A stretch of DNA of 64,000 nucleotides from CAZHCA01 sp964530825 (GTDB taxonomy: Bacteria > Bacteroidota > Bacteroidia > Chitinophagales > Saprospiraceae), in contig CAZHCA010000001.1 in assembly GCA_964530825.1 (NCBI GenBank), positions 310,001 through 374,000 on the forward strand, written 5' to 3'. Below the pieces are notes generated by a model. That model was not told the origin of the DNA and did not search any database. It saw only the letters and a list, made by a program, of their open reading frames with translations. Of this stretch, positions 26,580-34,860 are shown in pieces; position 1 is the stretch's first letter, and each line of letters opens with the position of its first letter. The translations under genes were made by a program, and so were the position numbers.

Positions 26580-27023
26580 ATGCTCAGTGTTCAATCCGAT
26601 GCATTTTTTATGGAACAGGCCTTGAAGGAGGCCGAAGGTGCCTACGAAAGGGGCGAAATACCGGTCGGTGCGATCGTCGTAGCCGAACAGCGCATCGTCG
26701 CGCGCGGAAGCAACCATACCGAGCAGTTGGGCGACGTGACGGCCCACGCCGAGATGGTTGCGCTGACGGCGGCAGCTTCCCATCTCAACAGCAAATACTT
26801 GCCCCAATGTACCCTGTATGTGACGCTCGAGCCTTGTGTGATGTGCGCTGGAGCGCTTTTCTGGGCACAGATCGGTCGGTTGGTTTTTGGAGCTAGTGAC
26901 GACAAGCGCGGTTTTATGCGCTACGGGAAAGACCTATTGCACCCGCGTACGGAGGTAGCATACGGGGTGCAGGAAGAAGTATGCCGGCAACTCCTGCAGC
27001 GCTTTTTCCGGTCGCGCCGTTAA
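26580..27023 (+). CDS. tadA: tRNA adenosine(34) deaminase
   Basis: Makes inosine at the wobble position of tRNA-Arg(ACG). 147 residues. The zinc/catalytic motifs of the cytidine deaminase fold are HAE (His56, Glu58) in DVTAHAEMVAL and PCVMC (Cys86, Cys89) in LEPCVMCAGAL. RGEIPVGAIVV and FGASDDKRG are TadA-type rather than other deaminases. A second ATG at codon 11 (MEQALKEAEGAY) would also give a full enzyme, so the exact start is open. Divergent from guaB. Confidence 0.94.
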   Translation: MLSVQSDAFFMEQALKEAEGAYERGEIPVGAIVVAEQRIVARGSNHTEQLGDVTAHAEMVALTAAASHLNSKYLPQCTLYVTLEPCVMCAGALFWAQIGRLVFGASDDKRGFMRYGKDLLHPRTEVAYGVQEEVCRQLLQRFFRSRR

Positions 27024-27150
27024 ACGCAGCCGGCCAGCGGGTATCCATGCATCGGGGAAATAGGGTTAAAAAGCCGTTAAGCGGGGTTAAAAACACTTAA
27101 GAAAAAAAGGTCATCTATCTTTTTGCCTTACTTTTAAAACAAAACGAGTT

Positions 27151-27693
27151 ATGAGCAATCGCATATTTTGGGGCGCATGCGTCGCCCTGACGATTTTTAC
27201 CGGTTGTACCCCCCAACTAAGCTACTTTACCGAAGGCTTATACGAGAACTACGCCTGGACAGAAGACGAACTCCGCCGGGTCCAATTTTACTTGTCGGAC
27301 GATATCGTGCTGCGCCGCGAATTCAAAGGAAGCAAGTCGGAAATATCGAGTGGAGAAATCAAAGTGGTCGACGGTAAAAAAGTTGAAGAGGTAGTTATCC
27401 GCAAGGGCACGCCGGGCGTTTTCCTTTTTTCACCAAAACAAGACCGGCTGGCCGTAAGCTTCGAAGCGGATAATGACCGGTATCTCATGTTTGGACCGAA
27501 TCCAAAATTAGACGACCGGTTTGCTTTGTTGGCCAAAGACTGGCGCCGCCGGGCCGGTGCAGTAACCTATGATGGACGGCTCTGGCGTGTCGGCTCCGAA
27601 AGTGCCTATGCGTCTTTAATGGTTAATTTGAAAAAGGTACGCAAAATTAATGTCGATAGTCGCACAGCAACCGGGCGTACAGTCGATAAATAA
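27151..27693 (+). CDS. Lipoprotein of unknown function
   Basis: A 180-residue protein with a lipobox signal (MSNRIFWGACVALTIFTGC, Cys19). The mature part reads YFTEGLYENYAWTEDELRRVQFYLSDDIVLRRE, then beta-rich segments (GEIKVVDGKKVEEVVIRKGTPGVFLFSP, RLAVSFEADNDRYLMFGPNP), and ends in a basic stretch. I recall similar lipoproteins in other Bacteroidota without function. It stands alone, with a 127-base gap from tadA and a convergent pcm gene 5 bases away. Confidence 0.75.
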   Translation: MSNRIFWGACVALTIFTGCTPQLSYFTEGLYENYAWTEDELRRVQFYLSDDIVLRREFKGSKSEISSGEIKVVDGKKVEEVVIRKGTPGVFLFSPKQDRLAVSFEADNDRYLMFGPNPKLDDRFALLAKDWRRRAGAVTYDGRLWRVGSESAYASLMVNLKKVRKINVDSRTATGRTVDK

Positions 27694-27698
27694 TATCG

Positions 27699-28367
27699 TT
27701 ACGGATCCTTTTGCCCCTTGGCACCCGGGTTAATACCGGGTAGAAATGGGACGAACTTAAACGAGCCTAGGTCTTCGTATTGGTAATCCCCGGCTAGCCG
27801 GCGAGTTATACGCATCATACTTTGTTGGGTTCGCCCCACCGGGATCAACATAATTCCGCCGAACGCTAGTTGCTCTAAAAGAACCTCAGGTACTTCTGGC
27901 GCCCCGGCAGTGACTAGGATTCGGTCAAAGGGGGCGTACTCTGGCAGTCCTCTGGAGCCATCCCGCAGGAACGTCCGCACTTGTACAAAGCCCAGCTCTC
28001 GCAGCCGCTGGGTGGTTTGATGGAAAAGGTCTGCTTGGCGCTCGACGGTAAAAACGCGGGCTCCGAGCATGGCCAATAACACCGCCTGGTAGCCCGACCC
28101 GGTTCCGATCTCCAGGATCTTTTGCCGGCGTTCTACTTTCAGGTGTTCGGTCATAAAGGCGACTGTGTAAGGCTGGGAGATGGTTTGATCACTTCCGATG
28201 GGGAAAGCCTGATCGCGGTAGGCCCAGTCGCTGAAAGCATCATCCAGGAAAAAATGGCGGGGGAGTGTATCCATGGCTTCGAGTACACGTTCGTCTTTGA
28301 TGCCCTTTTTACGCAGGCGATTAACCAGGCGTCTTCGCAGTCCTTTATGTCGGTAGGTATCTTTCAC
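27699..28367 (-). CDS. pcm: Protein-L-isoaspartate O-methyltransferase
   Basis: Repairs damaged proteins by methylating L-isoaspartyl residues with SAM. 222 residues. Features: LPRHFFLDDAFSDWAYRDQAFPIGSDQTISQPYTVAFMTE (substrate region), SAM motif ILEIGTGSGYQAVLLAML, VFTVERQADL, and FDRILVTAGAPEVPEVLLEQLAFGGIMLIPVG. Start codon is GTG (KDTYRHKGLRRRL follows); no ATG is available nearby. Convergent with the lipoprotein gene. Confidence 0.95.
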   Translation of the reverse strand: MKDTYRHKGLRRRLVNRLRKKGIKDERVLEAMDTLPRHFFLDDAFSDWAYRDQAFPIGSDQTISQPYTVAFMTEHLKVERRQKILEIGTGSGYQAVLLAMLGARVFTVERQADLFHQTTQRLRELGFVQVRTFLRDGSRGLPEYAPFDRILVTAGAPEVPEVLLEQLAFGGIMLIPVGRTQQSMMRITRRLAGDYQYEDLGSFKFVPFLPGINPGAKGQKDP

Positions 28368-28479
28368 AAATTAAATTAATGTTTTCTTCAAGCGCTCGAC
28401 TGCGGTAAATATCTCCAAATTACTATTTTTATCGCTGCGATACGTATGTATTCCTCTCACCAAAACACATGCCTGCTCT

Positions 28480-29880
28480 ATGCCTATGCAAAACATCAAA
28501 TTTGGAACCGATGGCTGGCGCGCCATTATTGCTGACGATTACACCGTACATAATGTAAAACGCGTAGCGGAAGGAACCGGCCGTTGGATGGCAAAAAACA
28601 ATGGCAAACAGGTCGTAATCGGATTTGATTGCCGTTTCGGCGGTCCGCTATTTGCCGAGACGACGATCCGGGTGCTAGGGGCTATGGGCATTAAAGTGCT
28701 GTATGCTAAAGAATTTGTCTCTACCCCGATGGTGTCGCTCGGCGTGGTAAAAACCAACAGTGATGTAGGTATCGTTATTACCGCTTCGCACAACCCGCCA
28801 TCTTACAACGGATTCAAGCTCAAATCAAAATTCGGCGGGCCGCTTGCACCGGCGCAGGTCGGAGCGGTCGAAGCCGAAATTCCGGAAATCTGCTCCCTCA
28901 TTCTACCCACCCTCCAAGAACTGGAGACCAAAGGGTTGCTAGAATACGTCGACCTGGAGCAAATGTATCTGGACCACGTAGCTGCCAATTTCGACCTGGA
29001 TGCCATCCGCAAATCGGGCATCAAGGTGGCTTACGATGCAATGTACGGCTCCGGTCAGCGGGCTATGGAGCGCCTCTTTCCCGATGCAGTGCTGTTGCAT
29101 TGTACTTATAATCCTTCTTTTATGGGGCAGGCCCCCGAGCCTATTCACCGCAACTTGCAGGAATTGGCGAACCTCGTAGGGCGGGACGCCTCCATCCAGT
29201 TGGGCATTGCCAACGACGGTGATGCCGACCGCATCGGCATGTACGATGAAAAAGGCCAGTTTGTCGATTCCCACCACATCCTGCTATTGCTGTTGTTCTA
29301 TCTCTATGAGTTTAAAAAACAGAAGGGTAAGGTAGTATTCACCTTTTCGGTCACGGATAAAATGCGCAAGCTTGCCGAGCAATTGGGGCTGGATTACGAG
29401 ATCACCAAGATCGGGTTCAAATACATCGCCGAAATCATGACGAAGGAGGATGTTCTGGTCGGAGGTGAAGAGTCGGGCGGATTGGCGGTCAAAGGGCACA
29501 TCCCGGAGCGCGACGGCATCTGGATCGGCCTGATGATTATGGAGTTTATGGCGGTGACCGGAAAAACGGTCAGCCAACTCATTGGGATGGTCTATGAAAA
29601 AGTAGGCAGCTTTGCTTTTGACCGCGATGATTTACACATCCAGGAATCGCAAAAACAGGCCGTGATCCGGAAGGCTAAAGAAGACCCTTATAAATCCTTC
29701 GGGGATTACCCGATTGCTTCTATTGAGTCGCTCGACGGCTTCAAATTTAACCTCGGGGATGATCGCTGGGTGATGATTCGCCCCTCGGGCACCGAGCCCG
29801 TGTTACGCGTCTATTGCCAGGCCGGGAGTGCCGAGGAGGTGCGCACCATTTTGGATGCAACCCAGGCTACGATTTTATAG
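28480..29880 (+). CDS. Phosphoglucomutase/phosphomannomutase family protein
   Basis: Alpha-D-phosphohexomutase, 466 residues (a second ATG two codons in, MQNIKFGTDGWRA, is equally good). The catalytic phosphoserine loop is TASHNPPSYNGFK (Ser103), the Mg loop is NDGDADRIGM, the sugar-binding GGEESGGL and the phosphate-binding RPSGTEPVLRVY are all present. Substrate specificity (glucose, mannose or glucosamine phosphate) cannot be decided by reading. The end overlaps the convergent GNAT gene by 14 bases. Confidence 0.93.
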   Translation: MPMQNIKFGTDGWRAIIADDYTVHNVKRVAEGTGRWMAKNNGKQVVIGFDCRFGGPLFAETTIRVLGAMGIKVLYAKEFVSTPMVSLGVVKTNSDVGIVITASHNPPSYNGFKLKSKFGGPLAPAQVGAVEAEIPEICSLILPTLQELETKGLLEYVDLEQMYLDHVAANFDLDAIRKSGIKVAYDAMYGSGQRAMERLFPDAVLLHCTYNPSFMGQAPEPIHRNLQELANLVGRDASIQLGIANDGDADRIGMYDEKGQFVDSHHILLLLLFYLYEFKKQKGKVVFTFSVTDKMRKLAEQLGLDYEITKIGFKYIAEIMTKEDVLVGGEESGGLAVKGHIPERDGIWIGLMIMEFMAVTGKTVSQLIGMVYEKVGSFAFDRDDLHIQESQKQAVIRKAKEDPYKSFGDYPIASIESLDGFKFNLGDDRWVMIRPSGTEPVLRVYCQAGSAEEVRTILDATQATIL

Positions 29881-30334
29881 TTTCGCGTACCATGGCAATG
29901 TGGGGGATGTCATCTTCCAGATAGGATTCCCCAACCGCTCGGAATCCAAAAGATTGGTAGAATTTCAGGAGGTAGTACTGAGCTGAGATTTTTACGGGTA
30001 CATTGGGGAAGTGTTCTTTTATGCGTTTCAGCGACTCGCGCATGAGATCGCGCCCCAGGCCTTTTCTCCGCAACCGGGGCGAACTTACAACGCGCCCAAT
30101 CGAAGCGTATTCCGGGTAGGAGACGCCGCGCGGCACCAGCCGGGCGTAAACTGCTAATTCGCCCTTGTCGGCAGTATAGCCAAGCAAATGCCACGATTGT
30201 GCGTCTTTCCCATCAGCGTCGAGATAGGGGCAATTTTGCTCTACAATAAAAACCTCCTGTCGCAACACCATGCTGGCGTAGAATTGATCGAGCGTGAGCT
30301 CGTAAAAGGGGCTGCAGATGTATTGTACACGCAT
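29867..30334 (-). CDS. GNAT family N-acetyltransferase (ElaA-like)
   Basis: A 155-residue acetyltransferase. The start MRVQYICSPFYELTLDQFYA at 30334 follows the ElaA pattern; the frame is open further upstream with poor composition. ElaA hallmarks are LYDLLxLRxxVFVVEQxCPY-like text here as DQFYASMVLRQEVFIVEQNCPYLDADGKD, and the acetyl-CoA loop IGRVVSSPRLRRKGLGRDLM, then FYQSFGFRAVGESYLEDDIPHIAM. The acceptor is unknown. It is 10 bases downstream of the diacylglycerol kinase gene, likely in one transcript. Confidence 0.9.
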   Translation of the reverse strand: MRVQYICSPFYELTLDQFYASMVLRQEVFIVEQNCPYLDADGKDAQSWHLLGYTADKGELAVYARLVPRGVSYPEYASIGRVVSSPRLRRKGLGRDLMRESLKRIKEHFPNVPVKISAQYYLLKFYQSFGFRAVGESYLEDDIPHIAMVRETIKS

Positions 30335-30344
30335 AAAATGGAGC

Positions 30345-30707
30345 TTAAAACAAAAGAGACCAAATCTTGGGTATAAATATCCAGAGTCCGATGCCCGCTG
30401 CGCCCATGGCGGCCAGCAGCACACCCGCTGCGGCGGCGTCCTTGACCTTGCCAGCCTGGGGATGGTACTCGGGCGAGACCAAATCGGTCAGATATTCCAG
30501 GGCAGTGTTAAAAGCTTCGGCCATCAGGACTATTGCAAAAAGCACTAATACGATCAACCACTCCATACGGCTGATGTGTAAACCGACGCCTAAGGCTACC
30601 ACCGTCAGCGCTATCGTCAGGTGAATAAGCGCATTAGGCTGGGTTGTGAACAGGTCCATTAATCCTTGAAAGGCGTACTTAAAGCTAAGCAATCTTCTTT
30701 TCCACAT
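30345..30707 (-). CDS. Diacylglycerol kinase family protein
   Basis: A 120-residue small integral membrane kinase (DgkA/UndK family), acting on diacylglycerol or undecaprenol. Seen: RLLSFKYAFQGLMDLFTTQPNALIHL (N-terminal amphipathic part with the conserved E/Q-x-N and H region), a first and second helix, then the catalytic EAFNTALEYLTDLVSPEYHPQAGKVKDAAAAGVLL and a last helix. The lack of further context leaves diacylglycerol versus undecaprenol open. Confidence 0.92.
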   Translation of the reverse strand: MWKRRLLSFKYAFQGLMDLFTTQPNALIHLTIALTVVALGVGLHISRMEWLIVLVLFAIVLMAEAFNTALEYLTDLVSPEYHPQAGKVKDAAAAGVLLAAMGAAGIGLWIFIPKIWSLLF

Positions 30708-30742
30708 GGCGAGCGATTACCGGTTCCGTTATTGGGCCGAGG

Positions 30743-33361
30743 TTATAATCTGCCGGCCAAAACTACGGGTTTTTTCATTTCTTCCACGGTTCCGTCTGTG
30801 AGGAAGAGCTCAATCCGGATGATGTAGATCCCGATTCGCCCGGTATCGCCTTCGTCAATCGTGCCGTCCCATTTGATGATGCCAGCGTTGGCGAGTAATT
30901 CATTCCGCGCTATGCGCCGCACCATTCGGCCGTTGGCATCGTAGGCGTTGATATTGGCTACGTACCCCGGCTGATCGGTCTGGTATTGAATGAGTAGGAC
31001 GTCCTGAAAACCGTCGCCGTCGGGCGAGAAGGTCGTTTCTTCAATACGGAAAACATTATCCACTTCTTGGTTGATGGGAAAAAACTGGGAGTTTTCGCCA
31101 CTGGGCGTCGCGAAGCCGGCCGATTCGGCAGCGGAGTGCCAGTTGCCGGGGCTCTGCGTCGGAGCATCGGGGCTGATGCGTTCGAGCGAAACGCCTTCAT
31201 CGTCGTCGAGAACGGCCAGATGATAATCATCAAGGTAATCGAAGATGTCAATTTCCAGGCTATCGTTGGAAAGCAGCGTAATATTGCCTTCGTCGTCGTC
31301 GAAGGTCGGCAGGTCATTTTCCAGCAATACTTCCGGTCGCGGAACGGTATACCGGTCGAGAATATCCTGAGGTGATTCGGTGATGACAACCAATTCGCCG
31401 GGGAAAAGAAGGTAGTTGTTTTCGACGGTGCCAATCGTGTCGCCGCTTTCCTTGAACCGGTTGCGGATTTCCCATCCACCCAAATTGATGATTTTTTCCG
31501 ATACATTGAGCAACTCCAAGAAGTCGCTGCCGCCACTCTCTGGGTTGAACAGGATTTCATTGATCAGGACATCGCCGGCCTGAGCGGGTTCGGGAAGGCC
31601 GAAGTCAAAGACCTGAACTTCCGGAGCAGTATTGCCCAGGCAGTCTCGCAGACCGGGTTCGACCCTTAGCTGGAAGCGCTGACCGCCATTCAGTCCTGGA
31701 TTCAACTGCAAGCGTATTTCCTCGAAACCAGGTAGTTGCGGACGTGCATTGAGCACGCCGATGCCACCGGAGAGGGTATACAATGCCGTAGATGTACCCG
31801 AAGCGGAGTCGATCGGTTCGCTGAGGTCTAGTGCAAGCTCGGAAGCATTTAGGATGCGCAGTTCCGTGATGAAAGGTGGCTCCTGGTCCAGCAAGTCGCC
31901 AGTTACGGCATTGGGACCGCCGGGTGTACCGCCGCGGTCGCTCAGGCTAGCGTGCCAGTTACCGGCGCAGGCATTGGAGCGATTGGGGTCAATAATTTCG
32001 AGCGCGTAGCCTCCGTCATTGCGGTCGCTATCGCGATACCAATCATCTTCGTAAGTGAGCGCCGCAATACTTTCTCCCTCGGCATTGAAAAGCTCGATGT
32101 TGTCGGCCGCATTGGAAAGGGCCGGAAAATCGTCGACGCCCAGTACCGGAACTCCGACGGGGAAGCTATCGCGGAAAGCCAGCGGACAAAGCACAACGTA
32201 ATCGCCTGCAAGTAGCAAATAGTCTTCCAGTGGCTCGGAAGTGCTGCCACTGACCAGTTGAAAACTGGCTAGATTCAGGGTTTTTTCACTGACGTTGAGT
32301 AATTCTACGTATTCGGTTTCCGGCAGGTCGGCTACTACCGGCGACGGGTCAGCCATGATCTCGGTGAGCTGAATATCGCCGGGGGCTGCCGGTACGATAT
32401 CCCGGAAGATGAAAGTCGTCGTTAACGGATCAGCGGTATTATCATTGCGATCGGCGATACCGGAGGCTGTGAGCAGGTAGGATTGCCCGTCAACCAGCGG
32501 TTGGGACAGTACCAAGCGCACAGTATCGTTGGCCGGACCGGTGAAGAGCGCATCCATGGGATTGCCAATGCCATTATCGATAGTGTAGTTGGCCGGTTCG
32601 AGGGCAGCGGTTTCTTCCAGCGCCTCATCAAAAGCCACGTCAATGGTCAGCGGGTTGCGAGGGAAAGCGCTAACTAGTCGGGGGGCTTGTCGATCTCGAA
32701 AAAGCGGGCGGATCAGTACATCGTCCATTTCGAAGTTGGTCGATCTGGTCGAGGTATATCGGCACACCCATCCGAAATAGTTGAGCAGGGAATAGGTGCT
32801 ATCTAGGGCGGTACCCTCGAAGGTGAAGTTGGCCCCTCCGGTGTAGTCAGCTTCGACCGTCCAGATGCCACCGGGGGTACGCTGCACCTGAACGCGGGCC
32901 ACTGCGGGGTCCTGTCCCAAGGAACCGGCGGTTCCCCCCAGGATTTTGGTAGCGCCGCCGGGGTCTTGTCGGTAGAGCTCCAGTGAATCTATATCGCCTG
33001 ATGTTCCGCCGAAACGCAGAAAGTATCCGCGCCCTGCTGCTGTGAGGTCGGGGTTATCGGCGCCGAGGTAGACCACGGCGAAATTGCTACTTGAAGGCGA
33101 GAAGGATTGGCGAATGAAAACATTCCAGGTGGTCGTGGTGTCGAGGCTGGTTGGAGCCAGGGTGCTCAGGTACGCCGTACTTTGCACGGCTGCCGTGTCG
33201 TTGAGCTGCAGGACTTGTTCCAACGCCGTGAAGCGCTCGACATCCCCCTGCCAGGGCGGCGCAGTCAGGAATTCTCCGTCGGTAAAGTTGTCTTGAAAAG
33301 ACTGGGCAAATAAAAAAAGCGGAAAAGCGAGGAACGCAATAGCCGCGTATGCAGTTTTCAT
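30743..33361 (-). CDS. Large secreted lamin-tail-domain protein with C-terminal sorting-type domain
   Basis: An 872-residue exported protein, likely a cell-surface or secreted product of the type IX system. Signal peptide MKTAYAAIAFLAFPLFLFAQ. Order of regions: a beta-sandwich lectin-like part (about 22-215), a bacterial Ig-like domain of the Big_5 type (about 220-315, LVSAFPRNPLTIDVAFDEAL), a lamin tail domain (about 330-460, IQLTEIMADPSPVVADLPETEYVELLNVSEK), a second Ig-like part (about 490-585), a second lamin tail domain (about 590-720, VLINEILFNPESGGSDFLELLNVSEKIINLGG) and a C-terminal gliding-type domain (about 775-872) with FSPDGDGFQDVL and a closing KKPVVLAGRL. Lamin tail domains are found in many secreted nucleases and surface proteins; no catalytic domain is seen here. 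Confidence 0.88.
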   Translation of the reverse strand: MKTAYAAIAFLAFPLFLFAQSFQDNFTDGEFLTAPPWQGDVERFTALEQVLQLNDTAAVQSTAYLSTLAPTSLDTTTTWNVFIRQSFSPSSSNFAVVYLGADNPDLTAAGRGYFLRFGGTSGDIDSLELYRQDPGGATKILGGTAGSLGQDPAVARVQVQRTPGGIWTVEADYTGGANFTFEGTALDSTYSLLNYFGWVCRYTSTRSTNFEMDDVLIRPLFRDRQAPRLVSAFPRNPLTIDVAFDEALEETAALEPANYTIDNGIGNPMDALFTGPANDTVRLVLSQPLVDGQSYLLTASGIADRNDNTADPLTTTFIFRDIVPAAPGDIQLTEIMADPSPVVADLPETEYVELLNVSEKTLNLASFQLVSGSTSEPLEDYLLLAGDYVVLCPLAFRDSFPVGVPVLGVDDFPALSNAADNIELFNAEGESIAALTYEDDWYRDSDRNDGGYALEIIDPNRSNACAGNWHASLSDRGGTPGGPNAVTGDLLDQEPPFITELRILNASELALDLSEPIDSASGTSTALYTLSGGIGVLNARPQLPGFEEIRLQLNPGLNGGQRFQLRVEPGLRDCLGNTAPEVQVFDFGLPEPAQAGDVLINEILFNPESGGSDFLELLNVSEKIINLGGWEIRNRFKESGDTIGTVENNYLLFPGELVVITESPQDILDRYTVPRPEVLLENDLPTFDDDEGNITLLSNDSLEIDIFDYLDDYHLAVLDDDEGVSLERISPDAPTQSPGNWHSAAESAGFATPSGENSQFFPINQEVDNVFRIEETTFSPDGDGFQDVLLIQYQTDQPGYVANINAYDANGRMVRRIARNELLANAGIIKWDGTIDEGDTGRIGIYIIRIELFLTDGTVEEMKKPVVLAGRL

Positions 33362-33620
33362 TACGACAATGATTTTGGGCGCCGGTAAGATAAAGCCTTA
33401 ATGGCATACAGTCCAGAATAGGCGGGCACACTGTGAAATTTGAGGAAAAAATTTTAGATTGTTGGACCATTGCCTGCTGTAAAAGTATAAAAGCGGTTTA
33501 ATCCTCGCTTCCCCAATGACCAATATCATCCATGTATTTTATTGAGCCGCTAAATAGGTACTGTGGGAAGGCCGTTTCAGACGATTGTTTTTCAGTTGTA
33601 AATAGAGAATAACGAAACAC
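33362..33620. other. Divergent intergenic region
   Basis: 259 bases between the lamin-tail gene (leaving left) and asd (leaving right). Promoters for both must be here. Nothing beyond AT-rich sequence was recognised. Confidence 0.3.
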
Positions 33621-34640
33621 ATGAAAGTTGCAGTAGTAGGCGTTACCGGATTGGTCGGTAATGTGATGTGCCGAGTATTAGAGGAAAAAAACTTTCCGAT
33701 CGATCAATTTCTGCCGGTGGCTTCGGCGCGCTCCGTAGGCAAGGAGGTGAAGTTTAAAAATCAGTCGCATTTTGTCATCAGCATGGAAGCGGCGGTAGAG
33801 GAGCGTCCGGATGTCGCCATTTTTTCTGCCGGCGGGTCGGTATCGAAAGAATGGGCGCCGCGCTTTGCTGCAGTGGGTTGCACAGTAGTGGATAATTCAT
33901 CGGCCTGGCGCATGGACCCAGGTATCAAGTTGATCGTGCCCGAAATCAATGCCCACCTTTTAAAAGATACCGACAAGATTATAGCCAACCCAAATTGTTC
34001 GACCATTCAGATGGTAATGGCGCTGGCCCCCCTGCACCGGGCTTTCGGGATTAAGCGACTGGTGGTCTCAACCTATCAATCCTTCACCGGCACCGGCGTG
34101 CAGGCGGTTAAGCAGTACCGCCTGGAACGTAGAGGGTTTGAGCCGAAGCGGGAAGAAATGGCCTATCCCTATCCCATTTTTGAAAATTGCCTTCCGCACT
34201 GTGATGTCTTCTTGGATAATGCTTATACTAAAGAAGAGATGAAGCTGGTCAACGAGACCCGCAAAATTCTCGGCGACGACACGCTGGGCGTTTCGGCAAC
34301 GGCTGTTCGGGTGCCAGTACACGGGGGGCACTCGGAATCCGTAAATGTAGAATTCCATAAGCCCTTTGAGGTAGAGGAGGTGCGGCGTCTGCTGGCCGAC
34401 ACGCCAGGTGTGGAGGTGCAGGATAATCCGGCCCAACTCAAGTATCCGATGCCGCTGATGGCCAAAGATCGGGACGAAGTTTTTGTGGGCCGTATTCGCC
34501 GGGACGATTCTGTTGAAAATGGTTTAAACCTCTGGGTGGTAGCCGATAACCTGCGGAAAGGCGCTGCGACCAATGCCGTCCAAATTGCGGCGTACCTCCA
34601 AGAAAACAAGCTTCTGAGCAGGGACCAGATTTCTGTTTAA
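33621..34640 (+). CDS. asd: Aspartate-semialdehyde dehydrogenase
   Basis: NADP-dependent reduction of aspartyl phosphate to the semialdehyde, on the route to lysine/diaminopimelate, threonine and methionine. 339 residues. The nucleotide site VVGVTGLVGNVMCRVL opens the protein; the active Cys126 is in IANPNCSTIQM, and the substrate Arg230 with the catalytic His237 in RVPVHGGHSES. VSTYQSFTGTGVQAV is typical. The 220-base gap after it has a possible 31-codon frame. Confidence 0.97.
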   Translation: MKVAVVGVTGLVGNVMCRVLEEKNFPIDQFLPVASARSVGKEVKFKNQSHFVISMEAAVEERPDVAIFSAGGSVSKEWAPRFAAVGCTVVDNSSAWRMDPGIKLIVPEINAHLLKDTDKIIANPNCSTIQMVMALAPLHRAFGIKRLVVSTYQSFTGTGVQAVKQYRLERRGFEPKREEMAYPYPIFENCLPHCDVFLDNAYTKEEMKLVNETRKILGDDTLGVSATAVRVPVHGGHSESVNVEFHKPFEVEEVRRLLADTPGVEVQDNPAQLKYPMPLMAKDRDEVFVGRIRRDDSVENGLNLWVVADNLRKGAATNAVQIAAYLQENKLLSRDQISV

Positions 34641-34739
34641 CGGCGTTTGTCCGGATTTTTATATTTTGGAAGAGCAAACGGTATCGATAAAGATTGAATA
34701 AAAAGAGAACTAATTATCGAGTACTTCCGGTTATAAAAT

Positions 34740-34835
34740 ATGAGCGCCCACAACAACCAAGCCACAAACGGCCTACGGATGTACAGGAACTACCGGATAT
34801 TGGAAAACGGCGACGGCCAGGAAATCCACGTTTAA
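34740..34835 (+). CDS. Possible small protein (31 residues)
   Basis: An ATG-to-TAA frame of 31 codons in the asd/coiled-coil gap, encoding MSAHNNQATNGLRMYRN followed by YRILENGDGQEIHV. Composition looks protein-like and it lies just upstream of the coiled-coil gene (25-base gap) in the same direction. There is no clear ribosome binding site and no known family, so it may be chance. Confidence 0.25.
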   Translation: MSAHNNQATNGLRMYRNYRILENGDGQEIHV

Positions 34836-34860
34836 TCGTTCACGCAAACACTGCCTGCAT

